Positions 22,909 through 34,084 of a stretch of 64,000 nt of DNA are shown here, one piece after another. The translations under genes and the position numbers were made by a program. Below the pieces are notes generated by a model. That model had not been told where the DNA came from. It ran no database searches and was given only the letters and a program-made list of their open reading frames with translations. Each line of letters begins with the position of its first letter. Positions within the stretch are counted from its first letter, which is position 1. This DNA comes from Paraphoma chrysanthemicola. Its lineage: Eukaryota; Ascomycota; Dothideomycetes; Pleosporales; Phaeosphaeriaceae. The DNA lies in assembly GCA_020744225.1 (NCBI GenBank), contig JAGMWG010000028.1, forward strand, positions 186,001 to 250,000. Reading direction: 5' to 3'.

Positions 22909-23946
22909 CTAGTCGTACATAGGGACTATGTGGTGTGGGATTTTTAGCTTCATAGTTGGAATGCAGTACCCGCCGTGGTAATTGTCATCGTATACCGGTG
23001 TCGGCTGGGCCCGATTCATGTACGGAAAGTACTGGGAATAATCTGGTGAAGCCAAATATGCGCCAACTTGTGCATCATGGGCCATGGTCGGGCCATAAGC
23101 GTACGCCATCGATATGTTCATGGGACTGAGTGTTTGCCCGGAGTAAAATCCGCTTACATGATCGCAGTCGGACCAGTAGCTTTGCTGGTACTGGGAGTGA
23201 GGGAACCCCATCGGTGCCTCTGGCGGCATCGGTAGCCACATATCTTGCAGTCCGTACTCGATTTTGCCACCAGAACAGACATACGTGTCCAACACAATGT
23301 GACTGTTCATAGCCGTGGGAGGCAGCTGCTGCTCGTTGTTTGTTGAGATCGCTTGGACATCCAATCGATGATCGCCGCGTTGATCTTGCACGAAGGACTT
23401 TTCTTTTTTGCGATAAGCCACATTCGGACGTCGAGGGGAGAATTTGTACGTTGGATGAGCTTTTACATGATTCGATCGCTCAACCTTCGCGTATCGTTCA
23501 TAACGTTCCCGTACTTCAGGCGATTCCATCTTCCAGCTTATGGCGATGACTTGCGACAGAATCTGTTCCTTGTTTTGCCGACACCACTCTCTTGCTCTTT
23601 TGATGAAAGCCGAACGATAGAGCATGAATGGGTTCATGGGTCTCGTGACATATCCATTTCGCTGTTTTACTTCGTTTCGCCGGATGCTTGCTGGTCTGTT
23701 GACCCACCCTGCAATATCACGAGTGGAGATGTGGCTCAGGTCGGCCGTGCACACGCTCAAAGGCACATCCAAGGCGACCTTCTCAGATACGTCGCCTCTC
23801 CCAATTGCTTTCGAGCAGTCTTTCTGATGCCTGTTGATTCGCGGCGCCTTTGTGTGGTTGGAATCACCACTAGGATCCTCCTCGATGCACTTGAAGTCCG
23901 TCTCAAACCACCTTGTCCTGCTTCGATCTTTCGCCTTCCGTGACAT
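22909..23946 (-). CDS. HMG-box transcription factor, 345 aa
   Basis: Residues about 101-170 form an HMG box of the MATA_HMG type: RPMNPFMLYRSAF, then QILSQVIAISWKMESPEVR, ERYAKVERSNHVKAHP and YKFSPRR. This subgroup is typical of fungal mating-type and sexual-development regulators, which bind and bend AT-rich DNA. The N-terminal 100 residues are basic and unstructured; the C-terminal 160 are Tyr/Pro/Met-rich, as in activation regions. One exon; idiomorph MAT1-2-1 genes usually have an intron in the HMG box, so this is more likely an autosomal HMG regulator than the mating-type gene itself. Confidence 0.8.
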   Translation of the reverse strand: MSRKAKDRSRTRWFETDFKCIEEDPSGDSNHTKAPRINRHQKDCSKAIGRGDVSEKVALDVPLSVCTADLSHISTRDIAGWVNRPASIRRNEVKQRNGYVTRPMNPFMLYRSAFIKRAREWCRQNKEQILSQVIAISWKMESPEVRERYERYAKVERSNHVKAHPTYKFSPRRPNVAYRKKEKSFVQDQRGDHRLDVQAISTNNEQQLPPTAMNSHIVLDTYVCSGGKIEYGLQDMWLPMPPEAPMGFPHSQYQQSYWSDCDHVSGFYSGQTLSPMNISMAYAYGPTMAHDAQVGAYLASPDYSQYFPYMNRAQPTPVYDDNYHGGYCIPTMKLKIPHHIVPMYD

Positions 23947-24773
23947 CGTATGCGGGATCTGCTTGAGCGCTCTGAAAATTCTCTTGAGGTTGGGATATTT
24001 CTCCAGATGTAATAGGTAGCCTCCAGATATGAAACAACGTGGTCATGTTAGCGCTTGTTTGGGCCAAGATATGATGGTGACAGTAGCTCAGAGGACTGTG
24101 CATAGATCTCAACCCCAGAAAGCTCTCTAGCTAGCTTCATAGTAATTCATTGGTAGAAACGGGTATTGGTCATATCGATGTTGCGCCCAATACATTCGAC
24201 ACGGTGTCGCGGTCATTCGGCGTAAAGCTGACACAGCTCATGGAGAGGGCCTGTCACACGATGACTGCGCCTGAATTTATTCCCATCGATACAAAGCGCC
24301 ACGCGATCTCTGTATCTTGCTCCTACAGTATCAATGCGTAGATTTGGATCTGCAAGCAGCCAAGAGCTGCCCATTGCAACCAGAGTTGGAAGTACTTTGG
24401 GACTCATGGTGAGTGGTACTGTACTGTAGTACAATGATGCGGTGCTCATAATCGATGTTGCGTGTCAGCATTGTTTGCGACAACAACCAAACATACATCC
24501 TGCGGAAGATGTCAATGACACTTCGGCAGCATGCTGCAAATGGTCCTTGTAGCGCAACCGGAGCGAAAATGAGACAATGCAGGTGGCTTGTGGCGTTGTT
24601 CATGCCGAGAAACGGCGCTGACCGCCCTTCGCTTTTGTCGCGATGAGCCGCTATACAGATAGCTCGAGTTTGCCAGTACGAGCGAAATCGCTATGCCTGT
24701 TCTAAAGATGTAATTACAATATCCGGCGCGATTCAACCTCCATCAACCGTTCAGTTCTAATATTCGCTACAAA
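23947..24773. other. Divergent intergenic region
   Basis: Separates the HMG gene from the F-box-like gene. Short frames only. Confidence 0.35.
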
Positions 24774-25502
24774 ATGATAACTAGGAGTTCCATCCATTTT
24801 CTTGGCTTCCCACGGGAGTTACGTAACATAATCTACAGCTATCTCTCCCAAGATGTTGAGTTTCAGTGGCGATGGAAATATTGGCCACTCGCGGGTCGAG
24901 ACGAGATAGCGACAGTACGCCTGGAGAATGTGCCATGTCTCAGCGCGCTCCTTACAAGCACCCAAGTATATCATGAGTACTCGGCATCAGCTTGCTCTCG
25001 CGCCATGACTGCCTCATTGACTGTGGTTCTTGGAAGAGAAGACCTCATTCGCCCGAGAAAGGACTACTTCCGCGGCTCCATCGACCAGCTTCTTTCCCGA
25101 ATCACTCGCCTCAACATCATCATATACACCAGACTATCTAGGGATGAGGTAGCCCCTGATTTCTGGTTTGAGGTGTACCTTCTCAGTCAGGTTCTGCAGG
25201 ATCGGTCACCTCAGATGACGAGTCTCAAGATTAATGCATTTGCACCAATCACCACACGCGAGGAGCGGGTCGAGCGTGCCAACAATTTCTGTTCACGATC
25301 ATTTTTCCCTCCACCGCGCGATCTTTTGAACTGCTTTTCGCTCACGCGACACGCAGAGTGTTACTATTTGGTTAGCGACGGAAATCACCGCGTTGTACTG
25401 GAAAGTCCCGAGATCAGTTCGGAAGACAGTGTCGCAGAAGCTCAGGGCTGGGTGTTGATAGGGAAGTGGCTGTATGCTAGCACGAACGAGCAAGGGCTTT
25501 AG
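24774..25502 (+). CDS. F-box-like protein, 242 aa
   Basis: Starts with a degenerate F-box-like helix (FPRELRNIIYSYLS) after eight residues. The remainder lacks a recognised domain but keeps the alternating hydrophobic pattern seen in this fungal family (CLSALLTSTQVYHEY, ITRLNIIIYTRLSRDE, SLKINAF). Skp1 binding is inferred only from the helix. A later frame at 26113-26412 could be part of a related gene but I could not join it. Confidence 0.5.
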   Translation: MITRSSIHFLGFPRELRNIIYSYLSQDVEFQWRWKYWPLAGRDEIATVRLENVPCLSALLTSTQVYHEYSASACSRAMTASLTVVLGREDLIRPRKDYFRGSIDQLLSRITRLNIIIYTRLSRDEVAPDFWFEVYLLSQVLQDRSPQMTSLKINAFAPITTREERVERANNFCSRSFFPPPRDLLNCFSLTRHAECYYLVSDGNHRVVLESPEISSEDSVAEAQGWVLIGKWLYASTNEQGL

Positions 25503-27259
25503 GATTGTCGCAATTCTTTACACAGCGGATTAGCATGATGTCCTATTCCCCAAGGACATCGCGCTCTGGCAGTTTGATGGTGGTGTATACCTTCGCGGTG
25601 CAGCTGAGCAGGCGGATAAGCTACGAACCATGTCCTTCAACTAAAATGGGAACTGATGCGGGTGCGCCTATAGCCGTGTATTATGCTCGCGAGAGTAGGT
25701 AACGTTACGTCCCTCAGCAAAGCTCTTGAGGAGGCTGTTGCTCCACCCTACGGCCTCTATCGCCCTCACAGCTAGCTCTGGTGTCCTGGCGATTGGATAG
25801 ACCCTTGCGCATTGATAGTGTCGAATGTGTTTAAGTACACCTCTCATTGAATTCGACTCGAGCGCCGTGTTGTCAAAGTAACTCTTTAGCATACTTCGAA
25901 AACTCCAGATTGACATGGAAACTGTCCGATTACAAGTTCGTAGCTCGTTGTAATCGCTGGAGGAGCTGTGTTTGAGAGGAACTATCAACATCGACCCCTT
26001 GGAAGCTTTTTTAGGCATCACAAAACTTTGAAGCATCTGCATTCGGCAGCTGTGCTCAAACTTAGACCACTTGAGGCATTGATGAGGTATTACGCGCCCT
26101 GCTAGGTCGATATTGAGTACCGCTTTAGCCGCGGACCTAGTCAAACCCAGTATGGATCACGCTAGGGGCTACGAACGATTGCCCTGGCAGTATCTATATG
26201 TTCAGCTGGACGAGCTGACAGCCGCCGAGTTTATGCGTCAAACTATCGCAACAAGATCCAGAAAGGTGATGGAGCTCGAACTTGACATGTACTATGCTGA
26301 TGTAGGGAAGCTGCGCATACTGATTCATAGCGCGAACACGCTTAAACTCAGCTGTTCAATAACTCCTGGGAGGACAACAATTTCTAGGAGGATGCACTTG
26401 ACACAGCGGTAGAACTTCCACAGCTAGTTCAACAAATGACCTGAATCATTGACGAGTTGCACGAAACGTTGAACACTTCTCTTGTAATCAAACGCCGTGC
26501 ATCACAGATGCAAATGTATCAAATGAGTAATCCTTTTCTTATCGAGTCTTCTTTGCGCAAGGACATCAAGATCCTTGATTTGTTCGTCAATAGTAAGATG
26601 TAGCTCGAATCGCTTGGTTTTGCAATAACGAGCACGTGCCAAAACCGTAGATAGTAGGTACATGAGGCTGGTTTCGCTATGGATGTTCTTGGAACCGCTT
26701 AAAGCTCAGTCATTTCTGTGCCGGAGATTTTATCTCGGTTGAGGCAGCAGTATCACTTGCTCGCTGATTTGTGGTCATCATAAATCTACCAACAAGGTGA
26801 CACAATCGACCTCTCAGCGCGAAGTACTTTGGCATTCGATCTCGCGATAGTGGCTGATTTTGTACTTGAAATTGTCGGTACATAGTCATGATGGAAAGGT
26901 ACATCCGACGGTGCGTGTCAGCCGCCACTAGATACAGTAACGTAACTCAATCACGAGAGGTGTATCACACTGGATATCATGCTTTTCCAACATCCGATGA
27001 GGTCTGCCCTACGTATCACCTGTCGAGACCTATGCCGGGTCATCGTACTTTGTGCGCCTAGTGATTTCCGATCAAGGAATCGTGTGACAGCAGCACTTTA
27101 CAGACTGCAACGGTCAATGACAGCGTTCTCATTAGTGGTCAGCAAATCACGGGAGTCCTTATATGATAAGTTGTAGATCGACTCAGTTGTGCGGTCGAAA
27201 ACAGTGTGTATAATATCCTCAATCATGCCGTTTTTTGCATTCTAGCGTTTACTTGGACC
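25503..27259. other. 1.75 kb without a confident gene
   Basis: Contains a 158-codon minus frame (25668-26144) and a 99-codon plus frame (26113-26412), neither with a recognised domain. The plus frame may be a decayed F-box-family exon. Confidence 0.3.
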
Positions 27260-29534
27260 ATGATGAGTCGACGTATTGTAGTAGCAACGTGCTCACTTAA
27301 CCAGTGGGCGCTCGATTGGGAGCACAACCTGGCTCGTATCAAGCAGAGTATACGAGATGCCAAGGAGAGAGGAGCCAGCGTGCGAGTTGGACCAGAGCTC
27401 GAGGTAGATTTGATCCCATCTTATGCACCGTCGATGCTTGGCAGGAGCGAAGTGATACCGCCAAGATGTGCGCTAACCACACCAGATTTGCGGCTATGGC
27501 TGCCTTGACCATTTTCTCGAGAGCGACACGTATTTGCACTGCTGGGAAATGTTGTTCCAGATTTTGACCGACCAAACTTGTCATGGCATTCTCCTCGACA
27601 TCGGTATGCCTGTCGAGCACGGACGAAGTCGCTATAACTGGTACGAGCATGTCAGATTCGCTACCTCGCCTTGCTAAGGTCAGTAGCAGAATCATAGCGT
27701 TTGACGGCCAGATACTGCTGATTCGACCAAAGCTCTGCATCACTGGGGAGGCCAATAGTGAGGACAGATATTTCGCAAGCTGGAGTATGCACTGAAGTCA
27801 ATGCTGACGACAGCTGCTGATTTGAAGGCAGGCTCGCCCGACCGGATGGAAAGCTTCAGCCTCCCAAAGTCAGTCTCAAGCGTTCATACCACAGTTCCTT
27901 TCGGTGATGCTACCATTTGTAGCTTAGGATTTTGCATGGCTGCACAGTCCTATGGCGAATTGTTTACGCGAACGACGCCACAGGTTGTCGCAAGCCATGA
28001 AAAAGCAACCATATACACCATTTCGGCAGCAAATTATCATCAATTAGGAGCATTCAAGTCACGTTTCAGCAAGCTCTGCGAAGTCTCACGAACAAGGGGC
28101 GGCGTGCTCCTTTACGCCAACCAACGTGGCTGTGATGGCGATCGCGTTTACTATGAAGGCTGCGCCATGATCTTTGTGAATGGGGTCCTTGTGGCGCAGG
28201 GCATGCAGTTTTCGCTCGAAGACGTGGAGGTCATCACCGCTACGATCGATCTGGACGATGTCGGAGCCTACTGGGCTTTGCAGAACCACGGCTGTACCGG
28301 TAGCCCCAACATCCATCCGCGCGTGAGCTTGGAGTACGAATTCCGTCTCAAGCATGGCAATGACCTCTACTCCAACTGTGTTGGTTGCATCGAACCCATC
28401 ATTCACCCTACGAATGTAGAGATTGCTTTGGGTCCAGCATGTTGGCTTTGGGACTACCTCCGCAGGAGCAACGCAGTTGGCTTTCTGGTTCCACTCAGTG
28501 GCGGCATTGACTCCTGCTCCACGGCCACCATCACTTTCAGCATGTGTCGCATGGTTGTCGATGCCGTTACAAACGGCAATGCAAGGGTCGAATCGGAAAT
28601 GCAGCGAATAGTCGGAGCGAGTGGGTGGTTACCGAAGACTCCTCAAGAGCTCTGCCATCGCATCCTTCATACGGTATACATGGGAGTCAGCGGTATATCA
28701 TCCGAGGAGACTCGCTCGAGAGCTCGTCGACTTGCACGAAGCATTCGTTCCTATCATATAACCATGGATATCGACAGTGTATATCACGCCGAGAAGGACC
28801 TCCTTCGCAAGTATCTAGGCCATGCTCCACGCTTCGACGGTAGCCAAACAGAGAATCTGGCGCTTCAGAATATACAAGCTCGAATCCGTATGGTCACGGC
28901 ATATTACTTTGCGCAGATGCTCCCAAGCACTCGCGGCCGGCCAGGCGCCGGCACTTTATTGGTACTGGGGTCTGTCGGTGTCGAAGAGTGTCTGCGAGGA
29001 AACCTGACAAAGCACGACTGCAGCTCTGCGGACTTGAGCCCGATTGGCAGCTTCTCAAAGATGGACATACGGCACTTCATTCACTGGGCACGATCCGCGT
29101 TCGAGCTTCCGGTACTAAGCGAATTCCTTGACGCAACGCCAACCGCTGAACTGGAGCCCTCGCGCTTCGGTCAATGCGACGCGAAAGACATGGGTATGAC
29201 GCATCAGGAACTTTCGACCTTCGCCAAGCTGCGCAAAGAAAGGCGCCTCGGGCCATTCAGCATGTTTCAGCAGCTTCTGTCCAGCTGGCGCGGGGACAAG
29301 ACACCTCACGACATTGCGCATGTGGTGAAGAAGTTCCATTGCTTCTATGGGATCAATCGCCACAAGATGTCGACAATGACACCAACCTATCACGCAGGGG
29401 ACAGCAACCCTGACAATCGCTGCGATCCAAGACCGATGCTGTATCCTGCGTTTGACGGAAGTTGGAGCTGCAAGCGCATTGAAGAACGAAGCAAAGAAGA
29501 GGAAAGAAACAAGAGTCAGGATGCCATGTCGTGA
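27260..29534 (+). CDS. Glutamine-dependent NAD(+) synthetase-like protein, glutaminase cysteine lost
   Basis: Model join(27260..27403, 27486..27640, 27687..27784, 27832..29534), 699 aa, the usual length of the family. The introns are 82, 46 and 47 nt, each GT-AG. The N-terminal nitrilase-type glutaminase domain keeps the catalytic Glu46 (in GPELE) and Lys115 (in LLIRPKL), but the nucleophile position, Cys in IG-x-E-x-CEEL of relatives, is Tyr173 (codon 27951-27953). The C-terminal synthetase domain has the ATP PP-loop LSGGIDS near residue 354 and HDCSSADLSPIGSFSK. The family amidates nicotinic acid adenine dinucleotide to NAD using ammonia from glutamine. This copy could at best use free ammonia. 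The GS-x-N-x-DE motif of relatives is also altered (GSVGVEE). Likely a diverged paralogue of the essential gene. Confidence 0.85.
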
Positions 29535-29639
29535 TCTTTTATCTTGAGGGTGTTACGTAACTATGTGGGTCGTAGCGGCTATAGGGAATGCCCTAACAGC
29601 AGTAGCGACTTCTCATGCGTATGAGCACGCGTCGTAATG

Positions 29640-30316
29640 TACTATCCCTCCACGTGTGGCGGAAAACCCTGCGTGGCGGCATGCCGGCCATGCTCCCCAC
29701 CACAACAAAGTCCACCACAGCCGAGAGGCGTAGAGAGTCTCGGGATACAGGCCTCGACCCTCAAGCTTTTCCTATACTCCATCTCGTCGCCAACAGATTC
29801 CCGCTTGGCTGACAATACCACAGTTCGCCGCCAGCATGCGCGCCAGCCCCGCCTCGGACAGCCTCGGTCGCACTAGAGGTTCAGTGCACATGACCAAGAG
29901 TCTGTTAGGCTATGCAGAGACAACCGAAGAGTGTGTCCCGAGCGAGTTGCTGCGGCATCTTAGGTTGTGGCGCTCTTGTAGATGTCTGTGGCTCTACAGA
30001 GCGTGATTGACAATTATTGACGCTAACGGCAAGCCGTAACGAAAAAGCCACAAGCAGCTTAGCGGTAATATGTTCCCGCTCATGTCAGGTTCCTCTACTG
30101 CCGGCGTGGCTTAGGTGGAGCCGCCCGGCTAGCGGCTGCGTCCAAGCATGACTCGCTCAAGCTTGAATGCAACCCACAACGCCGCACTACCTTCCACGCA
30201 CACCTGTTTGTGGAGCGGACACTGATAGAGACAGAGATAGAGGCTTATATGCAATTCTGAAGGGACATAAAAGTTGACTTAGAGTAGATAGTACAAATAC
30301 ATAGAACCTTTTATCT
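29640..30316 (-). repeat. Conserved 3' flank of receptor copy A
   Basis: About 680 bases downstream of receptor A that recur, inverted, at 41497-42178 downstream of receptor B with only scattered differences. The outer edge is sharp: both copies start to match at TACTATCCCTCCACGTG. No protein-coding capacity that I trust; the short frames shared by both are unconvincing. It marks the outer border of the inverted duplication. Confidence 0.75.
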
Positions 30317-32987
30317 CTATCTCGCAGACAGCTGTGAGCTTCTAATGCCTATCTTTGCTAGTCCGCGCAGCAGCTTCGACCCTTTCCCTTTGCCTGTGCG
30401 TGCACTTGCGCTGCCATCTCCAGTCGTAGGAGAGATATCAGGCGGACCCTGCTCCTGCTTTGCGAGTGCGTCGGCGTAATGCTGGCGACACGCACGAGTG
30501 GTGGGGTCATCCTTCCCAAGCACAGCTTCGTACCCAGCAGAAGCCCTAGCGTACAGGACAAGGGACTCTTCATAGCGATACCGATGTGCAAGGAGGTGGG
30601 CAAGACAGTATACGCTCGTCAGCGTGTCTGGATGCTTATGCCCGAGCACCTTCTCCCTCCGCGCCAGCGTCTGTCTGTGCATCGTCTCCGCCTCTTCGTA
30701 CTTGCCCTGCCTGTCCAGCACAAGCGCCAAGTTGTTCATGCTCGTCAGCGTGTCTGGATGCTCATACCCAAGAACCTTCTCGCATATCACCAGCTCCTGT
30801 CTGTGCATCGTCTCCGCCTCTTCGTACTTGCCCTGGCTGACCAGCACTTGCGCCAAGTTGTTCATGCTCGTTAGCGTGGATGGATGCTCATGCCCGAGCA
30901 CTTTCTCGCACCGCGCCAGCGTCTGTCTGTGCATCGTCTCCGCCTCTTCGTACTTGCCCTGGCTGTCCAGCACTGTCGCCAAGTTGTTCATGCTCCCCAG
31001 CATATCCGGATGCTCATGCCCGAGCACCTTCTCCTTCCGCGCCAGCGTCTGTCTGTGCATCGTCTCCGCCTCTTCGTACTTGCCCTGCCTGTCCAGCACA
31101 AGCGCCAAGTTGTTCATGCTCGTCAGCGTGTCTGGATGCTCATGCCCAAGAACCTTCTCGCATATCACCAGCGTCTGTCTGTGCATCGTCTCCGCCTCTT
31201 CGTACTTGCCCTGGCTGTCCAGCACTCCCGCCAAGTTGTTCATGCTCCCTAGCGTGTCTGGATGCTCATCCCCAAGAACCTTCTCCCTCCGCGCCAGCGT
31301 CTGTCTGTGCATCGTCTCCGTCTCCCCGTACTTGCCCCCAAGCTCTCTGGCCAGCCCTACCATGTCCATGCTGCTCAGCGTCTCTGCACTTTCTTCGCCG
31401 CATACTTCTGTCCTAACCTCCATCGACACCGTCGACATGTGCTCCGCCTCGCCTGCTTTTCCCTGTCGCCATGCGTACCACGCTGCCTTGTACAGTAGCA
31501 GCGCCCACTTCTTCAGCGACTCCTCGTCCTTAGGCCGCTGCGCCAATGCCGCCCTCGCGTGCGGAAACAGCGCCTGGCACTTCGCCCAGTTCTCGTGCTC
31601 TCCTGAGGGCAGCTCTGCGCAAAGGCTGGCAATGAACTGCTCCCGCCATTTGTCTGCCTGGCCCTGGCTCTCTAGCCACGTGCGCGTAGCCAGCTGTACC
31701 AGGCTGTGCATCTCAAACGTCTTCGCATCTCTGGTCACCGTGATGAACGAGTAGTCTCGTAGGGCCAGCACATCGTCCTCAAACTCGTCGTTCGCCTCAA
31801 CAGTTGACATGTGCTCAGCCACTGCGCTGCTCTGCCTGTGGAGAAGAGCTTCCTGAATGCCCTGTCGGTCGAAGAAGCTCATCAGCGACAGCAGATCTGC
31901 GGCTGACTGTCTTGTGCTCCGTATGTGGTCAAACGAGATCTGCCATGTTATGAGGACAGAGTTGCTGGCTGCCCTATCTCGGCGAAGATGGCCTGCCTCT
32001 CGGTTTAGCAGACTTGTCTTTCTGCTGTCGCTCTGCCGGTACTCTTCTACGTACTGCCGCACCGAGCATCGCGGCGCTCGCTCGCGAATGTATGCCGCCG
32101 CCTGCACGAGAGCAAGCGGCATGTGATCGAGCGTCGTTGCCAGCTCAGCAATGCTGTCGTCCTCTTCTCTAATGCCTCCTAGCTTCTTGCGGAGCAGAGC
32201 GTGTGCGGCTGCATCGTGCATCGGCTGGATCGGGATGATGTCGCTCTCTTCCACCACCTGCATCGCCGCGCGCTTTGTCCGGCTTGTCACTAGCACCGAG
32301 CCGTGCCTGCACGAGGACAGATACCACGATAGATGCTGCTGGAGAGCGCTGCTAGAGAGCTCACTGCCGTCGTCTGCCGGAGAAAGAACAGCTGCATCGT
32401 CCGCATTGTCCAGCACCAAGAGCCACCGTCCGTTCTTCTCGTCGCGCAGCCAGTCGTGCACCAGCTTGAACACATCCGCTTGCGGGTCCTTGCGGCCGCG
32501 AACCTTGACCTGGTTGGCGATCTCCTGGAAGCTCTGCTCCAGTCGCGCGGTGTTGCTGGTGTGCGCCCAGAACACCCACGTGTCCGGCGACTGCTCGGCG
32601 GTGCGGTAGCAGTGCTCGATAGCCAGCTGCGATTTCCTGTGTCTGCCTTAAGCGCGAGCGTCGGCTTCGTGGTACGCTAGACTCACCCCACACCGCCGAG
32701 GCCCACCAGCGCTACCCGCGACGCTGGCGCAGAGCATCGTTCGCGGATCTGATCGAGCAGCGTGCCGCGGTCGACAAAGTCGGGGTCGCGGCGGAACGGG
32801 ACGGAGCACGAGGGTCGTGGTGGAGTCTCTGGACGCTCTGTAGAGGAGTGCGGTCAGCGCAGCGTCAGTCAGAGCGGAAGCGGGACTTGCCTGGAGCAGC
32901 GACGTGGATAGAGCCAGAGTTGTACCCAACCTGTAACCCTTGGTTCCCTGGGCCCGTGAACGTAGTGGTGATGCTCAACTGAGCCAT
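30317..32987 (-). CDS. NLR copy A: PP amyloid motif, NB-ARC, TPR
   Basis: Model complement(30317..32636, 32687..32837, 32891..32987), 855 aa. Residues 7-27 hold TTTFTGPGNQGLQVGYNSG, with the core N15-x-G-x-Q-x-G-x-N23 of the fungal pseudo-palindromic, RHIM-like amyloid motif. Then come CSVPFRRDPDFVDRG, the P-loop GLGGVGKSQLA (split by a 50-nt intron), Walker B LLVLDNADD, LVTSRTKR, MPLALVQAAAYI and an MHD-like MHSLVQLATRTWL. The C-terminal half has five full 42-aa TPR units plus degenerate end units. This is the PNT1 layout: ligand binding by TPRs would trigger oligomerisation and seed the motif onto an effector. The first intron (32838-32890) needs a GC donor (GCAAGT). Divergent from the HeLo gene. 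Confidence 0.87.
30620..31345 (-). repeat. TPR repeat array of copy A (126-bp units)
   Basis: Five central 126-bp units (42 aa, TMHRQTLARREKVLGDEHP then DTLGSMNNLAGVLDSQGKYEEAE) flanked by diverged units. The units are far more alike than TPRs normally are, which points to recent unequal exchange. Differences concentrate at a few positions such as L-x-x-x-EKVLG and NLA-x-VL-x-x-Q. Confidence 0.85.
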
Positions 32988-33289
32988 TGTGCTGCATATG
33001 ACAGCGACGGGGATCGCACGTTGCTGCACGCCTTGCAAAGCGGCACAGCTGCTCTTGCGCATGAGGCTGAGCCGTGGAGGCGGAGGCTTGCGCATCAGCT
33101 GAAATGTTGGCACGTTCTATCACGAACGGGCTGCCATCGCGCGCCTACCATATCAAGAACGACAGCTACTCATTCTCCTCGCAGGTCAAAAGTGAGCGTA
33201 TAGCAGAAGCACGCATTCCTTAAATCCTCACTCGCGCCTCTACTTTTGTTCGTCTTCCCTTTCTCGTGGTCTGCACTCTAGCGACCGAC
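32988..33289. promoter_or_regulatory. Shared divergent promoter of receptor A and HeLo effector
   Basis: 302 bp between the start codons of the two oppositely transcribed genes, so both promoters must lie here. A pyrimidine-rich run (CTTCCCTTTCTCG) sits just upstream of the HeLo start, as is common in filamentous fungi. No operator-like repeat recognised. The side near receptor A resembles the upstream region of receptor B weakly. Confidence 0.5.
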
Positions 33290-34084
33290 ATGGCAGAGAC
33301 CGCAGGTCTTGTTGTCGGCGTTGTCGCCCTCGCTAGCTTGTTCAACAACACAGTCGAGTGCTTTGAGTTCGTCCAGCTCGGTCGCACGTTTGGAAAGAGC
33401 TTCCAGACCAGTCAGCTTAAACTCGACAACGCAAGACTCCGCTTGTCGCGGTGGGGCAAGTCTCTGGGTCTAGATGATGATGTTCGAGATACGGCATCAC
33501 TGCAGGGGCGTTTTGGGTCGGAGGCAAACGTCAAGCACGCTGAAGCCTTGCTGGGCCAGATCGTAGAACTGTTCGCGGAAGCTGAAGGCGTATCTAGCAG
33601 ATACAAGAGCCGGACAGAGCCTCAGGACGGCAGCCTTGTGGTATACGATCCGCAAACAGATCTGGATCCGGCAGTGGCAAAGCTCCATGACAAAATGCGC
33701 CAGCTAGCCATCGAGCGCCAGAACCGGTCGGGCGTACGCCAAAAGGCCAAGTGGGCATTGTATCAAGAGAAGCATTTTAGGCGGTTGATCGAGGATATCA
33801 CCGAATTGGTCAATGACTTGGACAGCCTTTTCCCCACCACACAGCATTCCCAGCGCGACCTTTGCGACATCGAAGTGTCTGCCATCGGAGAAGGTGAAGG
33901 CATCTCCGTGTTGAGAGAAATTGCCGCTGCTCAGGATAAACTGTTGGAGCAGGCTATCACGAAGGCTACGGAGAGTGCTGGGAGGTCGCACCACATCGTC
34001 TTTTCAGGCAGTGGTAATACTGGTGTGCAAGTGGGCCACAACTCTGGTACAATGTCAGGGTTCACATTTGGCAAAGGCTGCTAG
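33290..34084 (+). CDS. HeLo-domain cell-death effector with C-terminal PP amyloid motif
   Basis: 264 aa, one exon. Start at 33290 (CGACATGGCAG). The N-terminal 215 residues match the HeLo domain of HET-S closely: a hydrophobic first helix (AGLVVGVVALASLFNN), then CFEFVQLGRTFG, LKLDNARLRLSRWG and KAKWALYQEKH. HeLo domains insert into membranes when a C-terminal prion-like segment folds. Here that segment (residues 234-264) is not the HET-s type but carries N243-x-G-x-Q-x-G-x-N251 (GNTGVQVGHNSG), the same core as the N-terminus of the two neighbouring NLRs. The tetrad VQVG is the RHIM core type. It is inferred to be the execution partner of those receptors. Confidence 0.87.
   Translation: MAETAGLVVGVVALASLFNNTVECFEFVQLGRTFGKSFQTSQLKLDNARLRLSRWGKSLGLDDDVRDTASLQGRFGSEANVKHAEALLGQIVELFAEAEGVSSRYKSRTEPQDGSLVVYDPQTDLDPAVAKLHDKMRQLAIERQNRSGVRQKAKWALYQEKHFRRLIEDITELVNDLDSLFPTTQHSQRDLCDIEVSAIGEGEGISVLREIAAAQDKLLEQAITKATESAGRSHHIVFSGSGNTGVQVGHNSGTMSGFTFGKGC

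Noticed and set aside
22909..23946. HMG-box gene as the mating-type gene MAT1-2-1
   Set aside because: No intron in the HMG box and no APN2 or SLA2 neighbour in the window; more likely another HMG regulator.
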